A stretch of 64,000 nt of DNA from positions 20,298 through 84,297 of the forward strand of contig CAZPRY010000016.1 of assembly GCA_964589175.1 (NCBI GenBank), in the 5' to 3' direction. Numbering within the stretch: position 1 is the first letter of the stretch; each line of letters starts with the position of its first letter. The stretch is from CAZPRY01 sp964589175. GTDB lineage: Bacteria > Fidelibacterota > UBA2242. Made by a program: the position numbers and the translations under genes. Of this stretch, positions 1 through 8,155 are shown one piece after another. The notes beneath the pieces were generated by a model. The model worked only from the letters and a program-made list of their open reading frames with translations. It was not told the DNA's origin and did not search any database.

Positions 1-157
1 GGTATATCCGCAGTACCATCCCGCTACCTTCACGGGAAAAAATCGTTATAGTTTCCCGCTTCCTGATTTTGTCCCCGCAGTCCCAATTCCACCAACCTTA
101 AAATCGGATTGGCAATCGGATATTTCCTCTGAGTTGCCATTTATTGAATCAATGTTC

Positions 158-185
158 GCCTGCGTACAGCTGCTGTATCGCAGGC
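158..185. promoter_or_regulatory. Inverted-repeat activator site (candidate enhancer)
   Basis: GCCTGCGTACAG and CTGTATCGCAGGC form a near-perfect dyad around a CTG centre. The right half CTGTATCGCA recurs exactly at 10542-10551 ahead of another FtsX gene, again upstream of a sigma-54-type motif. From the end of this 10-mer to the motif the distance is 41 bp here and 51 bp there, a difference of about one helical turn. I infer a binding site for a sigma-54-dependent activator. Confidence 0.5.
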
Positions 186-222
186 GTATATATCGCTCAT
201 CCCTCACCGAGGGGCAAAGCTC

Positions 223-237
223 TGGCACAGTAATTGA
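223..237 (+). promoter_or_regulatory. Degenerate sigma-54-type promoter
   Basis: TGGCAC, five bases, then TTGA. The spacing matches the sigma-54 -24/-12 layout but the -12 GC is GA, so it is a weakened match. The intact counterpart at 10602-10616 has TTGC. It lies 56 bp upstream of the relic start at 293 and could also serve the permease at 454. Confidence 0.4.
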
Positions 238-292
238 CCTTATTATCGTGTAAAATCTGTAGATTCGGATAAACTTAAAAGTGAACCGGCAT

Positions 293-409
293 ATGATTCG
301 CATAGTTCTGAAAATCGTGTTGCTCAATCACCCTGAACGTACCGGATCTCGCTTTGATCCACACAGCCCTCAGACAGCAAACCTGGTAAGGGCTTTGTGC
401 TATGAATAG
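293..409 (+). pseudogene. Mini-FtsX relic: N-terminus fused to C-terminus (38 codons)
   Basis: An open frame with an ATG start whose first residues, MIRIVLKIVLLN and then a G-x-x-F, follow the usual start of this permease family (M-x-R-x-x-L-x-x-x-x-x-N, then G-x-S-F). Its last residues, NLVRALCYE, match the family C-terminus (NPVKSLRYE, NPVESLKYE in this window). About 750 codons that should lie between are missing, in frame. It sits 44 bp upstream of an intact permease, behind a degenerate sigma-54 motif. No clear ribosome site is seen. It could be plain decay or a retained leader peptide. Confidence 0.5.
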
Positions 410-453
410 ACTTCCGGTGACGCATAACAATCGGTATTGCTGACGGAGAAAAA

Positions 454-2883
454 ATGTTCAAAAACTATTTCCTGCTCACCCTTCGCAACCTGAAAAAGCA
501 TTCTTTCTTTTCGATGATCAACATCGCCAGCCTGGCGATCGGAATGGCGGCTTTTATTCTGATCATTTTCTACATTCAATTTGAATGCAGCTACGATCGA
601 TTTCACCAAAAGGCCGATTCCATTTACAGGGTGGAAAGTCGCTTCCTCATCGGCGACGAAACGAAAATGCAATACGCCACTGTCTCCAACGGATACATGC
701 CGGCCATGAAGGCGGAATTGCCCGAAATCGAGGATTATGCCCGCGTCTGGCTCTGGGACCTCGAGAAGGTTGTCCAATTTGAGGACCAAAAATTCAAAGA
801 GCCCAACGTCTATTTCGTCGATCCGTCGTTTCTGACAATTTTCTCGTTTGCGATGATCGAGGGCGATCCCGAGACCGCACTGACGGAACCGAACAGCGTC
901 GTGATCACCCGGTCTGCGGCGCGTAAGTATTTCGGTGCCGCCGATCCGCTCGGCCAGATGATTAAGATCAGCACCCCGGAAGGGCATGACCTGTGTACGG
1001 TTACAGGAGTTCTGGAGGATCCACCGCGCAACTCACATCTGCAATTCAATTTCCTGATTTCCTGGAAAACAATGCTGGCCCGCAAACCGTATCAGGAGAA
1101 TTTTTGGTACCAGCACTCAGCCTATGGCTTTGTTCTCCTTAAACAGGACGCTAATCCACACGACATCGAAATGAAATTCCCGGCGATTTCAAAAGAGCAC
1201 AAGACCCGCAATGATCTGAAAGAATATACCTGGGGCGTCGAACTGATACCTTTGCGCAACATTCATCTGAAACCGCTGTTATCCTGTGAACGGGAAATCA
1301 AGGGCAGCCGGATCGGCGTTTACGCGCTGCTGGCCGCCGGTATATTCGTACTCCTGATCGCCTGGATCAATTTCGTAAATTTGACCACCGCCAAGTCGAT
1401 CGAGCGTGCCCGCGAAGTCGGCATTCGCAAGGTCATCGGCGCCAACCGGCGGCAGTTGATGAAACAATTCATTTTCGAATCCGTCGTCATTAATCTGCTC
1501 GCCTTGATCCTGGCCGTCGGTATTTTCGAACTGGCCCGCCCTTCCTTCAGCAATATCTCGGGTATACCGAATCCGGGCTATCTGCTCTCCCCCGAATTGT
1601 TCCTGCTTTTGTCCGGTATCTTCTTGCTGGGAGTTTTGCTTTCCGGACTCTACCCGGCGATGCTGTTATCCTCCCATCGACCGATTAACGTCTTGACTGG
1701 AAAGTTTGGATCTGTTTCACAAAACATCTCTCTCCGGAAAAGCCTGGTAATTTTTCAATTTACGGCAATGATCATTCTGCTGTCTGTCGTATTCATTTTC
1801 TATCGCCAGATCCGCTATATGCATAGCCAGAATCTGGGTATTGAGACCGAGCAAATCCTTGTTCTCAAGACGCCGGTCGATACCGATCATAGCAGCGAAA
1901 ATATCGAAGCATTTCGCAGCGAAGCACTCTCTCATCCATCCATTCTGAATGTCAGCGGTTCGAGCTCGGTACCGGGTAAAGAGGTCGGAATGCACCTTGC
2001 CAATCGGCTCTACTCCGAAGAACCCGAACACAACAAACTCTATGAAATGCTGCGAACCGATCAACATTTTATCGACACTTACGAATTAAAGCTGAAATAC
2101 GGACGGGGATTTTCGGAAAAATATCCGACCGATAACGATGCCCTGGTCATAAATGAAAGTGCGGCCAGGTACCTGGGGTTTGCAGATCCGAAAGAGGCTC
2201 TGAACCAGGAAATCCATCTGGAAGTCTCCCGGAAAGCGTTTACCGTGATTGGCATTATCGAGGATTATCACCATCAATCCCTCAAAGAAGATTTTACCCC
2301 GGTAATGCTCTTCATCGCGGGCGAATACGGGTGGATCCAGAAGCAGTATTACTCCCTCAAATTCAAACCGCAGCAGGCTGGTGAAGTCATCGCATTCGTC
2401 AGGGATATCTGGGCCAGAACTTTTCCTAACAGTGCTTTCGATTATTTTATCCTCGACGATTTTTACAATGCCCAGTATCAAGCCGATATTCGCTTCGAAA
2501 AAGTACTCACGCTCTTCACCGGATTGGCTATTTTTATCGCCCTGCTGGGTCTTTTCGGTTTGATCGTTTTGGCCTCGGAACAACGCATCAAGGAAATCGG
2601 AATCCGCAAAATCCTCGGCGCCACAACTGCTAATCTGACTTTATTGTTCGCGCGGGAATATTCGATCTCCATTCTATTATCCGGGTTTATCGCACTGCCC
2701 CTGTCCGGGTTGATCTCACACAGAATATTGACCGACTTCGCCTTCCGAATCGACCTGAATCATTATATCTGGGTTTTTCCGTCGGCAGCGATAATCGCGC
2801 TGATGATCGCCCTCCTGACCATTACGATCCAGGTAATTCGGGTGTCCGGAATCAATCCGGCGAAATCTTTAAGACACGAGTAG
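454..2883 (+). CDS. FtsX/MacB-type ABC transporter permease
   Basis: An inner-membrane permease of the double-FtsX family (809 aa). Residues about 20-42 form the first membrane helix, followed by a MacB-like periplasmic core to about residue 285. Three helices follow with the conserved cytoplasmic loop RAREVGIRKVIGA near 319. A second half (helix near 430, periplasmic core, three helices) carries KEIGIRKILGA near 712. Family members couple an ATPase to export or envelope work without forming a channel; no ATPase gene is in the window. Start set by GGAG six bases upstream. The relic at 293-409 precedes it and another follows, so it belongs to an expanded and decaying paralog array. Substrate unknown. 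Confidence 0.9.
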   Translation: MFKNYFLLTLRNLKKHSFFSMINIASLAIGMAAFILIIFYIQFECSYDRFHQKADSIYRVESRFLIGDETKMQYATVSNGYMPAMKAELPEIEDYARVWLWDLEKVVQFEDQKFKEPNVYFVDPSFLTIFSFAMIEGDPETALTEPNSVVITRSAARKYFGAADPLGQMIKISTPEGHDLCTVTGVLEDPPRNSHLQFNFLISWKTMLARKPYQENFWYQHSAYGFVLLKQDANPHDIEMKFPAISKEHKTRNDLKEYTWGVELIPLRNIHLKPLLSCEREIKGSRIGVYALLAAGIFVLLIAWINFVNLTTAKSIERAREVGIRKVIGANRRQLMKQFIFESVVINLLALILAVGIFELARPSFSNISGIPNPGYLLSPELFLLLSGIFLLGVLLSGLYPAMLLSSHRPINVLTGKFGSVSQNISLRKSLVIFQFTAMIILLSVVFIFYRQIRYMHSQNLGIETEQILVLKTPVDTDHSSENIEAFRSEALSHPSILNVSGSSSVPGKEVGMHLANRLYSEEPEHNKLYEMLRTDQHFIDTYELKLKYGRGFSEKYPTDNDALVINESAARYLGFADPKEALNQEIHLEVSRKAFTVIGIIEDYHHQSLKEDFTPVMLFIAGEYGWIQKQYYSLKFKPQQAGEVIAFVRDIWARTFPNSAFDYFILDDFYNAQYQADIRFEKVLTLFTGLAIFIALLGLFGLIVLASEQRIKEIGIRKILGATTANLTLLFAREYSISILLSGFIALPLSGLISHRILTDFAFRIDLNHYIWVFPSAAIIALMIALLTITIQVIRVSGINPAKSLRHE

Positions 2884-2929
2884 TTGACATCAAAACCGAT
2901 GAAGCGAAGAATTACTAAAGGGTAACACT

Positions 2930-2986
2930 GTGGTTAAAGAATACCTGAAAATCGCCAACCCGGTCGAAGCTTTGCGCTATGAATAA
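2930..2986 (+). pseudogene. Mini-FtsX relic, 18 codons, with ribosome site
   Basis: A GTG-started frame reading MVKEYLKIANPVEALRYE. The first part matches the usual N-terminus of these permeases (M-x-K-x-Y-L-K-I-A) and the last nine residues match their C-terminus (NPVKSLRYE in the next gene). The whole membrane protein between is gone. AAAGGG lies at a workable distance from the GTG, so it may still be translated. It lies between two intact permeases, 46 bp after one stop and 19 bp before the next start. Recombination between short N- and C-terminal similarities (around KIA) is the likely origin; a leader-peptide role is speculative. Confidence 0.5.
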
Positions 2987-3005
2987 TAAGTGAAGAGGGA
3001 ACGGA

Positions 3006-5342
3006 ATGTTTAGACACCACCTGGTATTGGCTTTTCGCAATCTGAATAAATACCGCGGGTATTCCTTTATCAATATATTCGGACTGGCGATCGGCATGAC
3101 CTGCACCATCCTGATCCTGATGTGGATTCAGGATGAAATGAGTTATGACCGCTTTCATGAAAACGCGAACAATATCTACCGCGTTGCCCTTGCCGACCTT
3201 ACCTATCAGCCGACTCATAACTATCCGGTCACCCCGCCGGCGCTGGCTAAGGCGATGCGCGAGAGTTTTCCCGAGATTCAGGCGGCCGTCTCATATTTTC
3301 AAAAAGAGGAGATACTCGTTCGGTATAATGATAAATCCTTCAAAGAGCATATCGGTTTCGCGTCAGCGGAGATCTTCGATATTTTCACGCTGCCGCTCGT
3401 GGAAGGCAATGCGCAAACGGCTTTACAGGCTCCCTGGTCTGTTCTGCTGACGGAAGAAATGGCCGGGAAGCTGTTCGGCTCACAGAATCCGCTGGGTAAC
3501 ATGATTATCGTTGATAACAAATTCAATTTCACTGTCACCGGTGTGCTGAAGGATATTCCTTCAGGCAGTTATCTGAATTTCGGATTACTAACCTCCAATG
3601 ATCACATCGCGGAAATCACCGGCAGAGGAAACATGGACAGCTGGAATCAGTGGGGCAACGATACTTTCATACTTCTGGGCCAGCAGACGGATGTCGCCGG
3701 TTTCAATGCGAAAATCGCCGACTTCGCCGCGCAATCCTACACCTACGAATGGCAACCCAGTCTTTTCCTGCAGCCGCTGACGGATATTCACATCCGCGAT
3801 TTGAATGGCGGCGGGATGATTACCTATATCTATATTTTTGGAATCATTGCCGGTTTTGTGCTGCTGATCGCCTGCATCAATTTTATGAATCTCGCCACCG
3901 CCCGTTCAACGCTCCGCGCTAAGGAAATCGGGCTTCGCAAAGTCGTCGGCGCCGGGAAATCCAGCCTGATCCGGCAGTTCTACGGCGAAGCATTCATCAC
4001 CGTCCTGCTGGCCCTGCTGATGAGTTTGTTGCTGGTTGAACTGCTGCTGCCGGCCTTCAACAGCCTGACCGGAAAAACATTGAGCCTGGATTTTGCGGGA
4101 AATTATCATTTGATTTTAGTGTTAATTGCGATAGCGCTCGTGACCGGTTCGATTTCCGGCAGTTACCCGGCGCTGTACCTATCTTCAATCCGCCCGATAA
4201 GCGCCCTAAAAGGCGCAAAATTATCCGGCTCCACACTTTTTCGAAAATTCCTGGTTGTCTTTCAATTTCTGCTCTCGATTACACTTATCATCGCCACAAT
4301 GGTCGTTTCCGACCAGATGCGGTTCATACGGAATCGAAACCTGGGATTTAACAAAGAACAGATCGTCTATCTCCCGCTGAACCAGGATTTGAAATCCAAA
4401 TACAGCACTCTGAAAAGCGAATTATTGCAGAACTCCGGCATTTTACACGTCACGGCAAGCTCCAGTAAACTCGGTGTCCGGGCTTACGGCAGCACCGATG
4501 TGAACCAGTGGGAAGGTAATCCTGGAGAACGATCCCTGCTGATGAACATGATTTTCGCGGACTATGATTTTACCGAAACCTTTGGCCTGTCAGTGGTTCA
4601 GGGCCGTTTCTTTTCGGAGCAATTCGCCGGCGACAGCGATGCCGTTGTCTTGAATGAAACAGCGGTTCGTGAAATGGGACTCAGCAACCCGGTTGGTACA
4701 AAAATTTATGATAAGATTCCCATCATCGGAGTTATCCGGGATTTCAATTTCCAGTCCCTGCACACCATTGTCAAACCGCTGGCCCTGTTTATGAAGTCCG
4801 ATGAATTCGATTTCATGGCGATCAAAATCGACGGCAATGATATTCCGGCAACCATTAAGGTCATTGAAACCATCACGACTCGAATCGCTCCTGATTTTCC
4901 CTTTGAATACCAGTTTCTGGACGAAGAATTCGACAATCTGTACCGTTCCGAGCTACGGCTGGGCAGGATTTTCAACTATTTTTCGATACTGGCGATTATT
5001 ATCTCCTGCCTGGGCCTGTTCGGACTTGCCTCTTTTATGGTCAGCCGCCGCACCAAAGAAATCGGCATCCGCAAGGCCATCGGCGCCTCGACGCCCAACA
5101 TTATTGTCCTGACCTCTTCATCATTTATCAAGTGGGTCATGGTCGCCAACCTGCTGGCCTGGCCGATCGCCTGGTTCGCCATGCACCGCTGGCTGGAAAC
5201 CTTCGCCTATCGAATTACGATTCACTGGTGGACATTCCTGCTCGCCGGTTCGCTGGCGCTGACGATCACCATTCTGACGGTCAGTTATCAGTCCGTCAAA
5301 GCCGCCATTGCGAATCCGGTGAAAAGTCTACGCTACGAATGA
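3006..5342 (+). CDS. FtsX/MacB-type ABC transporter permease
   Basis: Second intact permease of the array, 778 aa, same two-half layout: N-terminal helix (about 20-40), MacB-like periplasmic core, FtsX helices with RAKEIGLRKVVGA near 303, a central helix near 415-435, a second core and C-terminal helices with RTKEIGIRKAIGA near 682. The C-terminus is NPVKSLRYE. Start follows GAGGGAACGGA. It is probably co-transcribed with the upstream permease, with only the 18-codon relic between. Its stop overlaps an ATG (ATGA) that opens a 14-codon frame of doubtful meaning (MILRVKEIAEIISA), vaguely like the family N-terminus. Substrate and cognate ATPase are not visible. Confidence 0.9.
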   Translation: MFRHHLVLAFRNLNKYRGYSFINIFGLAIGMTCTILILMWIQDEMSYDRFHENANNIYRVALADLTYQPTHNYPVTPPALAKAMRESFPEIQAAVSYFQKEEILVRYNDKSFKEHIGFASAEIFDIFTLPLVEGNAQTALQAPWSVLLTEEMAGKLFGSQNPLGNMIIVDNKFNFTVTGVLKDIPSGSYLNFGLLTSNDHIAEITGRGNMDSWNQWGNDTFILLGQQTDVAGFNAKIADFAAQSYTYEWQPSLFLQPLTDIHIRDLNGGGMITYIYIFGIIAGFVLLIACINFMNLATARSTLRAKEIGLRKVVGAGKSSLIRQFYGEAFITVLLALLMSLLLVELLLPAFNSLTGKTLSLDFAGNYHLILVLIAIALVTGSISGSYPALYLSSIRPISALKGAKLSGSTLFRKFLVVFQFLLSITLIIATMVVSDQMRFIRNRNLGFNKEQIVYLPLNQDLKSKYSTLKSELLQNSGILHVTASSSKLGVRAYGSTDVNQWEGNPGERSLLMNMIFADYDFTETFGLSVVQGRFFSEQFAGDSDAVVLNETAVREMGLSNPVGTKIYDKIPIIGVIRDFNFQSLHTIVKPLALFMKSDEFDFMAIKIDGNDIPATIKVIETITTRIAPDFPFEYQFLDEEFDNLYRSELRLGRIFNYFSILAIIISCLGLFGLASFMVSRRTKEIGIRKAIGASTPNIIVLTSSSFIKWVMVANLLAWPIAWFAMHRWLETFAYRITIHWWTFLLAGSLALTITILTVSYQSVKAAIANPVKSLRYE

Positions 5343-5430
5343 TTCTCAGGGTAAAGGAAATCGCAGAAATCATCTCCGCATGAGCGCCTTCCGGGGACGG
5401 TCTTAGACTTTCACCGTTGAATCTTTAAAA

Positions 5431-5547
5431 ATCCTGTGGGGATTACAGGTCGGTAAAAACGCGACGATCCGGTTTGGTTTCGTCCCGGACGGGACGGGAG
5501 ATAACCGGGCACGTCTCCCTTCTACCGACTTCACATGTCTGACGGCA
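5431..5547 (+). repeat. Dispersed intergenic repeat, copy 1
   Basis: Shares with 5626-5744 and 27431-27509 the blocks GGTCGGTAAAAACGC, CGACCCGG-type and TTTCGTCCCGGACGGGACGG (this copy has CGATCCGG). It opens with an ATCCTGTGGGGAT stem, and CGTCCCG/CGGGACG gives a second stem. With copy 2 it also shares a tail (CTTCTACCGA..., GACGGCA). This is a REP-like folded element; no transposase gene is seen nearby. Confidence 0.75.
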
Positions 5548-5625
5548 CAAAACAAAACCTGATCTGCTAATGAAAACGATGAAGAATACATTATTGATCG
5601 CCCATCATAAAAACATGGCATTCAC

Positions 5626-5744
5626 ATCCCGTAGGGATGATAGGTCGGTAAAAACGCAACGACCCGGTTTCGGTTTCGTCCCGGACGGGACGGGAGTAGC
5701 CCCGGACTGAGGATCTTCTTTACCGATCTATTAGGCCTGACGGC
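5626..5744 (+). repeat. Dispersed intergenic repeat, copy 2
   Basis: Nearly the same layout as copy 1 about 195 bp upstream: ATCCCGTAGGGAT stem, GGTCGGTAAAAACGC, CGACCCGG, CGTCCCGGACGGGACGGG, then CTTTACCGATC and GACGGCA. Same orientation as copy 1. The conserved outer ends suggest a mobile or amplified unit of about 118 bp rather than simple palindromes. Confidence 0.75.
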
Positions 5745-5771
5745 ATAGACGATATTCATCGAGGAGGCATC

Positions 5772-5848
5772 GTACTTGTGTTAAGTGATTTTGGAGAAAG
5801 CCCTGAAACCGGGGCTAATCTATCGGTAAAATCACTTGACATAAGTAC
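5772..5848 (+). other. 21-bp inverted repeat, likely structured RNA or MITE-like element
   Basis: Bases 5772-5792 and 5828-5848 are inverted copies of each other matching at 19 of 21 positions. Both mismatches become G-U pairs if the plus strand is transcribed, so the RNA stem is uninterrupted. The 35-base loop contains a smaller AGCCC/GGGGCT stem. It could be a small RNA, an attenuator-like element or a miniature inverted-repeat element. No T-run follows, so it is not a simple terminator. Confidence 0.6.
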
Positions 5849-5933
5849 TTTTCTATTTCTGCGAAAACATCAAGAGTTTTGCGGCCGCGCTCGGGAGCCA
5901 AGGAAAGGCGGAACCGGAGTCACTGCCTTAGCA

Positions 5934-6086
5934 TGCGTATGTTACGAAATTTCCATGCGCATGAAAAAAAATTATCTAACGTCCAAAAAATATTTTCGTG
6001 CGTATGAAAATAAATTATGAAGCGTATGTTGGTGACTGATCATGCGTACGGAAATAAATTAGCTAACGCTTGTTCGAGGACTATCC
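5934..6086 (+). repeat. 22-bp degenerate tandem array, seven units
   Basis: Units begin at 5934, 5956, 5978, 5999, 6021, 6043 and 6065 (one is 21 bp). The best units read TGCGTATGAAAATAAATTAT or TGCGCATGAAAAAAAATTAT. Even units carry the AAATAAATTA block and odd units carry GTATGTT-like sequence, giving a 44-bp higher-order period. The TGCGTA core is on one helical face every two turns, an iteron-like layout. Another TGCGTA lies at 6388-6393, 31 bp before the next gene. Confidence 0.65.
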
Positions 6087-6418
6087 ACCACAGCATCAAA
6101 GACTGATGTACGCAGGATCACGCAGATTCCCGCGTATAACGGCGCGGCGGAGTCGCCCGGCGGATTTTTATCGGGGCCTTGCATTAACCCTTGAATAATG
6201 ATTTATTTATGATTAAAATGCTTTCAAATGAATAAAAATCCACACAGTGGATGTAAAAGCGGGTCTGCAATGAGACTTCCAGGTTTCTTGATGCAGAAAC
6301 CTTCCGAAAAAATCACTGAATGCAGAAACTTGTTTCCGGATACAGTAACCTGTTCTGAGGGCAAATGTGCAGGATAAACAGATGTTATGCGTACTTTAAA
6401 AATATTTAGGAGGAAGTT

Positions 6419-7228
6419 TTGAGAATCCCATTTATTTCTATTATCTGTATCGTGACAATATCAAATTGTGGAGTTCCTCGGTCAGAGTATAATAAACTTA
6501 AAGATGAGAATGATTCACTTAAAATTGTAATAGAAGATTACAAATATGGAGCAGAAAGAATAATTGCAGAAGTTGAAAAAGCTTTTAATGAGAAAAAATA
6601 TTTACTTGCACGACAAAATATTGAGTTACTCTACTCAAAACATCCTGAATCGTCTAAAAATCAAGAATTCAAAATTTTATTAAAAACAATTGAAAATCTG
6701 GAGTTAAAAGAGAAAAAAAGAAAGGAAGCCGAGGAAAAAGAAAAAATTAGGTTGGCTAATATAAATAATACTGGAATTTGGAGTATCAACTATTATGTAG
6801 ATGATTTTGGAGAACCAACCAAGACTGGGTATATAACAAATACGATTTTAATTCGAGGCACATTTAGTAATACAGCAACTGAAGATTCAGAATTAGATGT
6901 CATATTTTTAATTTCTAATGCATCAAATATTTCAATAAAACTATTTGAATATGCAGGAAATAATCCAGTTAAAGCATATTCTACAAAAAGCTATACTGTT
7001 TTAGTCCAAGATAATGATAAAAATCGCCTAAAACTCAGGGCAAACAATTATTCCGATAGACTCAGTTTTGATAAAATAGCGTCTGAAAATATACACAATG
7101 CTTTATTGAAAGGCGGTACCATAATATTTAGGATAACTGAGGATGACTCTCCAACAACTCAGTATAACTTTACTATTCAGAATGCGGATTGGTATGGTAA
7201 TGCTTTTCAAAAATTAAAAGAATCCTAA
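6419..7228 (+). CDS. Putative lipoprotein with coiled coil and uncharacterised C-terminal beta domain
   Basis: Starts at TTG behind a strong AGGAGGA. The N-terminus is a short hydrophobic signal ending ISNC-G, an acceptable though not ideal lipobox. Residues about 20-115 are charged and helical, rich in Lys/Glu, probably a coiled coil. Residues about 118-269 form a compact domain beginning GIWSINYYVDDFGEP with RGTFSNTAT, YAGNNPVKAYSTK and LLKGGTIIF blocks, which looks like a conserved beta-rich domain; I do not recognise a named family. The gene is strongly AT-rich compared with its neighbours and opens a likely acquired segment. Function unknown. Confidence 0.75.
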   Translation: MRIPFISIICIVTISNCGVPRSEYNKLKDENDSLKIVIEDYKYGAERIIAEVEKAFNEKKYLLARQNIELLYSKHPESSKNQEFKILLKTIENLELKEKKRKEAEEKEKIRLANINNTGIWSINYYVDDFGEPTKTGYITNTILIRGTFSNTATEDSELDVIFLISNASNISIKLFEYAGNNPVKAYSTKSYTVLVQDNDKNRLKLRANNYSDRLSFDKIASENIHNALLKGGTIIFRITEDDSPTTQYNFTIQNADWYGNAFQKLKES

Positions 7229-7398
7229 AAATATTCTATGTTAAAATGCCACATATCCATTGGCTGGAGATAACTCGGTGAGCTCTTCGATAAATTTGAG
7301 ATTTTCGGATTTTCAGAAGGAATTTGAAAATTGAAGGATTATCGCTTTGTATCACCTTGTATCTCAGCCTTGTTCGTTAGGGCACAAGAGGAATAATA

Positions 7399-8079
7399 AT
7401 GAGTAGTGGATTTCCGCAAAACCAAATTCTTGATTGTAACTACTGTGGAAACCGCACACCACACGTTCTTCGTTTCGAATATGAGCACTCGATGTTCTTT
7501 GATGAGTTTGATAACAATGAAAAACTATATGAACCATTCACATGGCTTTGTTATTCTTGTGGAACCTGTGGTGGATTAAATATCTTCGGGGCATTCCAAT
7601 TTGAGTTTCCAATTGATTCACTTGAACATGCACGGTTGTATCCTAGAGGTGCTGATATCCTACCTCCATCACACACTCTTTCTCCAAATCAACCAGTTCC
7701 ATTAAAGATTATTACTCTATATGAAGAGGTCTGGCCACTTCGTCATCGTGCTCCTGCTGCTTTTATTGGTCAAGTGAGAAGATTGTTGGAATTTGTTTGT
7801 GCCGACAAAGAAGCATCTGGAAAAGATCTATATTCTAAGTTGCAGGATCTCAGTGCTAAAGGTGTCCTTCCCGGTTATTTCACTCAAATATCCGACCTAC
7901 TTCGCAAGGTTGGGAACATAGGTGTTCACGCTGTTGATGAAAACCTATCTGTATGGGATGCTGAACTCATTGATGACTTTTTTCGCTCTATTATCGATTA
8001 TGTTTATATTGCTCCTGCAAGAATTAAACGCATGGAAAATCGTATGCAAAAACACGATAAAAAAATTGAAAAGCCCTAA
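7399..8079 (+). CDS. DUF4145-like protein with N-terminal zinc ribbon
   Basis: 226 aa. An N-terminal CNYC followed by CYSCGTCG (about residues 13-16 and 51-58) forms a zinc-ribbon pattern. The C-terminal half (about 100-205), with HRAPAAFIGQVRRLLEFVC and KVGNIGVHAVDENLS, has the RRxLE...GN.xxH pattern I associate with DUF4145. In other genomes that domain is often found near restriction-modification and other defence genes, but no such partner is present here. ATG follows GAGGAA. AT-rich like the flanking genes, so probably acquired with them. A role in nucleic-acid binding or defence is inference. Confidence 0.7.
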   Translation: MSSGFPQNQILDCNYCGNRTPHVLRFEYEHSMFFDEFDNNEKLYEPFTWLCYSCGTCGGLNIFGAFQFEFPIDSLEHARLYPRGADILPPSHTLSPNQPVPLKIITLYEEVWPLRHRAPAAFIGQVRRLLEFVCADKEASGKDLYSKLQDLSAKGVLPGYFTQISDLLRKVGNIGVHAVDENLSVWDAELIDDFFRSIIDYVYIAPARIKRMENRMQKHDKKIEKP

Positions 8080-8155
8080 CCATCGGTTCCAGCAGACGCG
8101 CTACGCGCGCCACTGACCGGTTCGTTATAATCTATATTTTTAATAGGAGTCTATA

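Larger units (their letters stand above)
1..292. other. Left-edge non-coding region
   Basis: No convincing gene is seen here. A forward frame stays open from base 2 to 253, and a reverse frame from 327 to 46, but neither has a recognisable family, a good start or a ribosome site. The stretch carries a dyad and a sigma-54-like motif, listed separately, so I read it as the control region of the relic and permease that follow. Confidence 0.5.
5343..6418. other. Repeat-rich intergenic stretch, left part of accessory island
   Basis: About 1.1 kb without a convincing gene. It holds two copies of a dispersed repeat (5431-5547 and 5626-5744), a long hairpin (5772-5848), a 22-bp tandem array (5934-6086), and short irregular repeats of a GCAGAAACYT type at about 6290-6350. 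A TTG-started frame at 5778-6020 overlaps the hairpin and the array and is not credible as a gene. Density of repeats suggests an insertion hot spot inside the FtsX array. Confidence 0.6.

Noticed and set aside
46..327. Reverse open frame of 93 codons at the left edge
   Set aside because: No family signature or ribosome site; it runs through the dyad and the sigma-54-like motif and is better explained as chance.
5778..6020. TTG-started frame of 80 codons
   Set aside because: It begins inside the long hairpin and ends inside the 22-bp array; the protein has no coherent composition.
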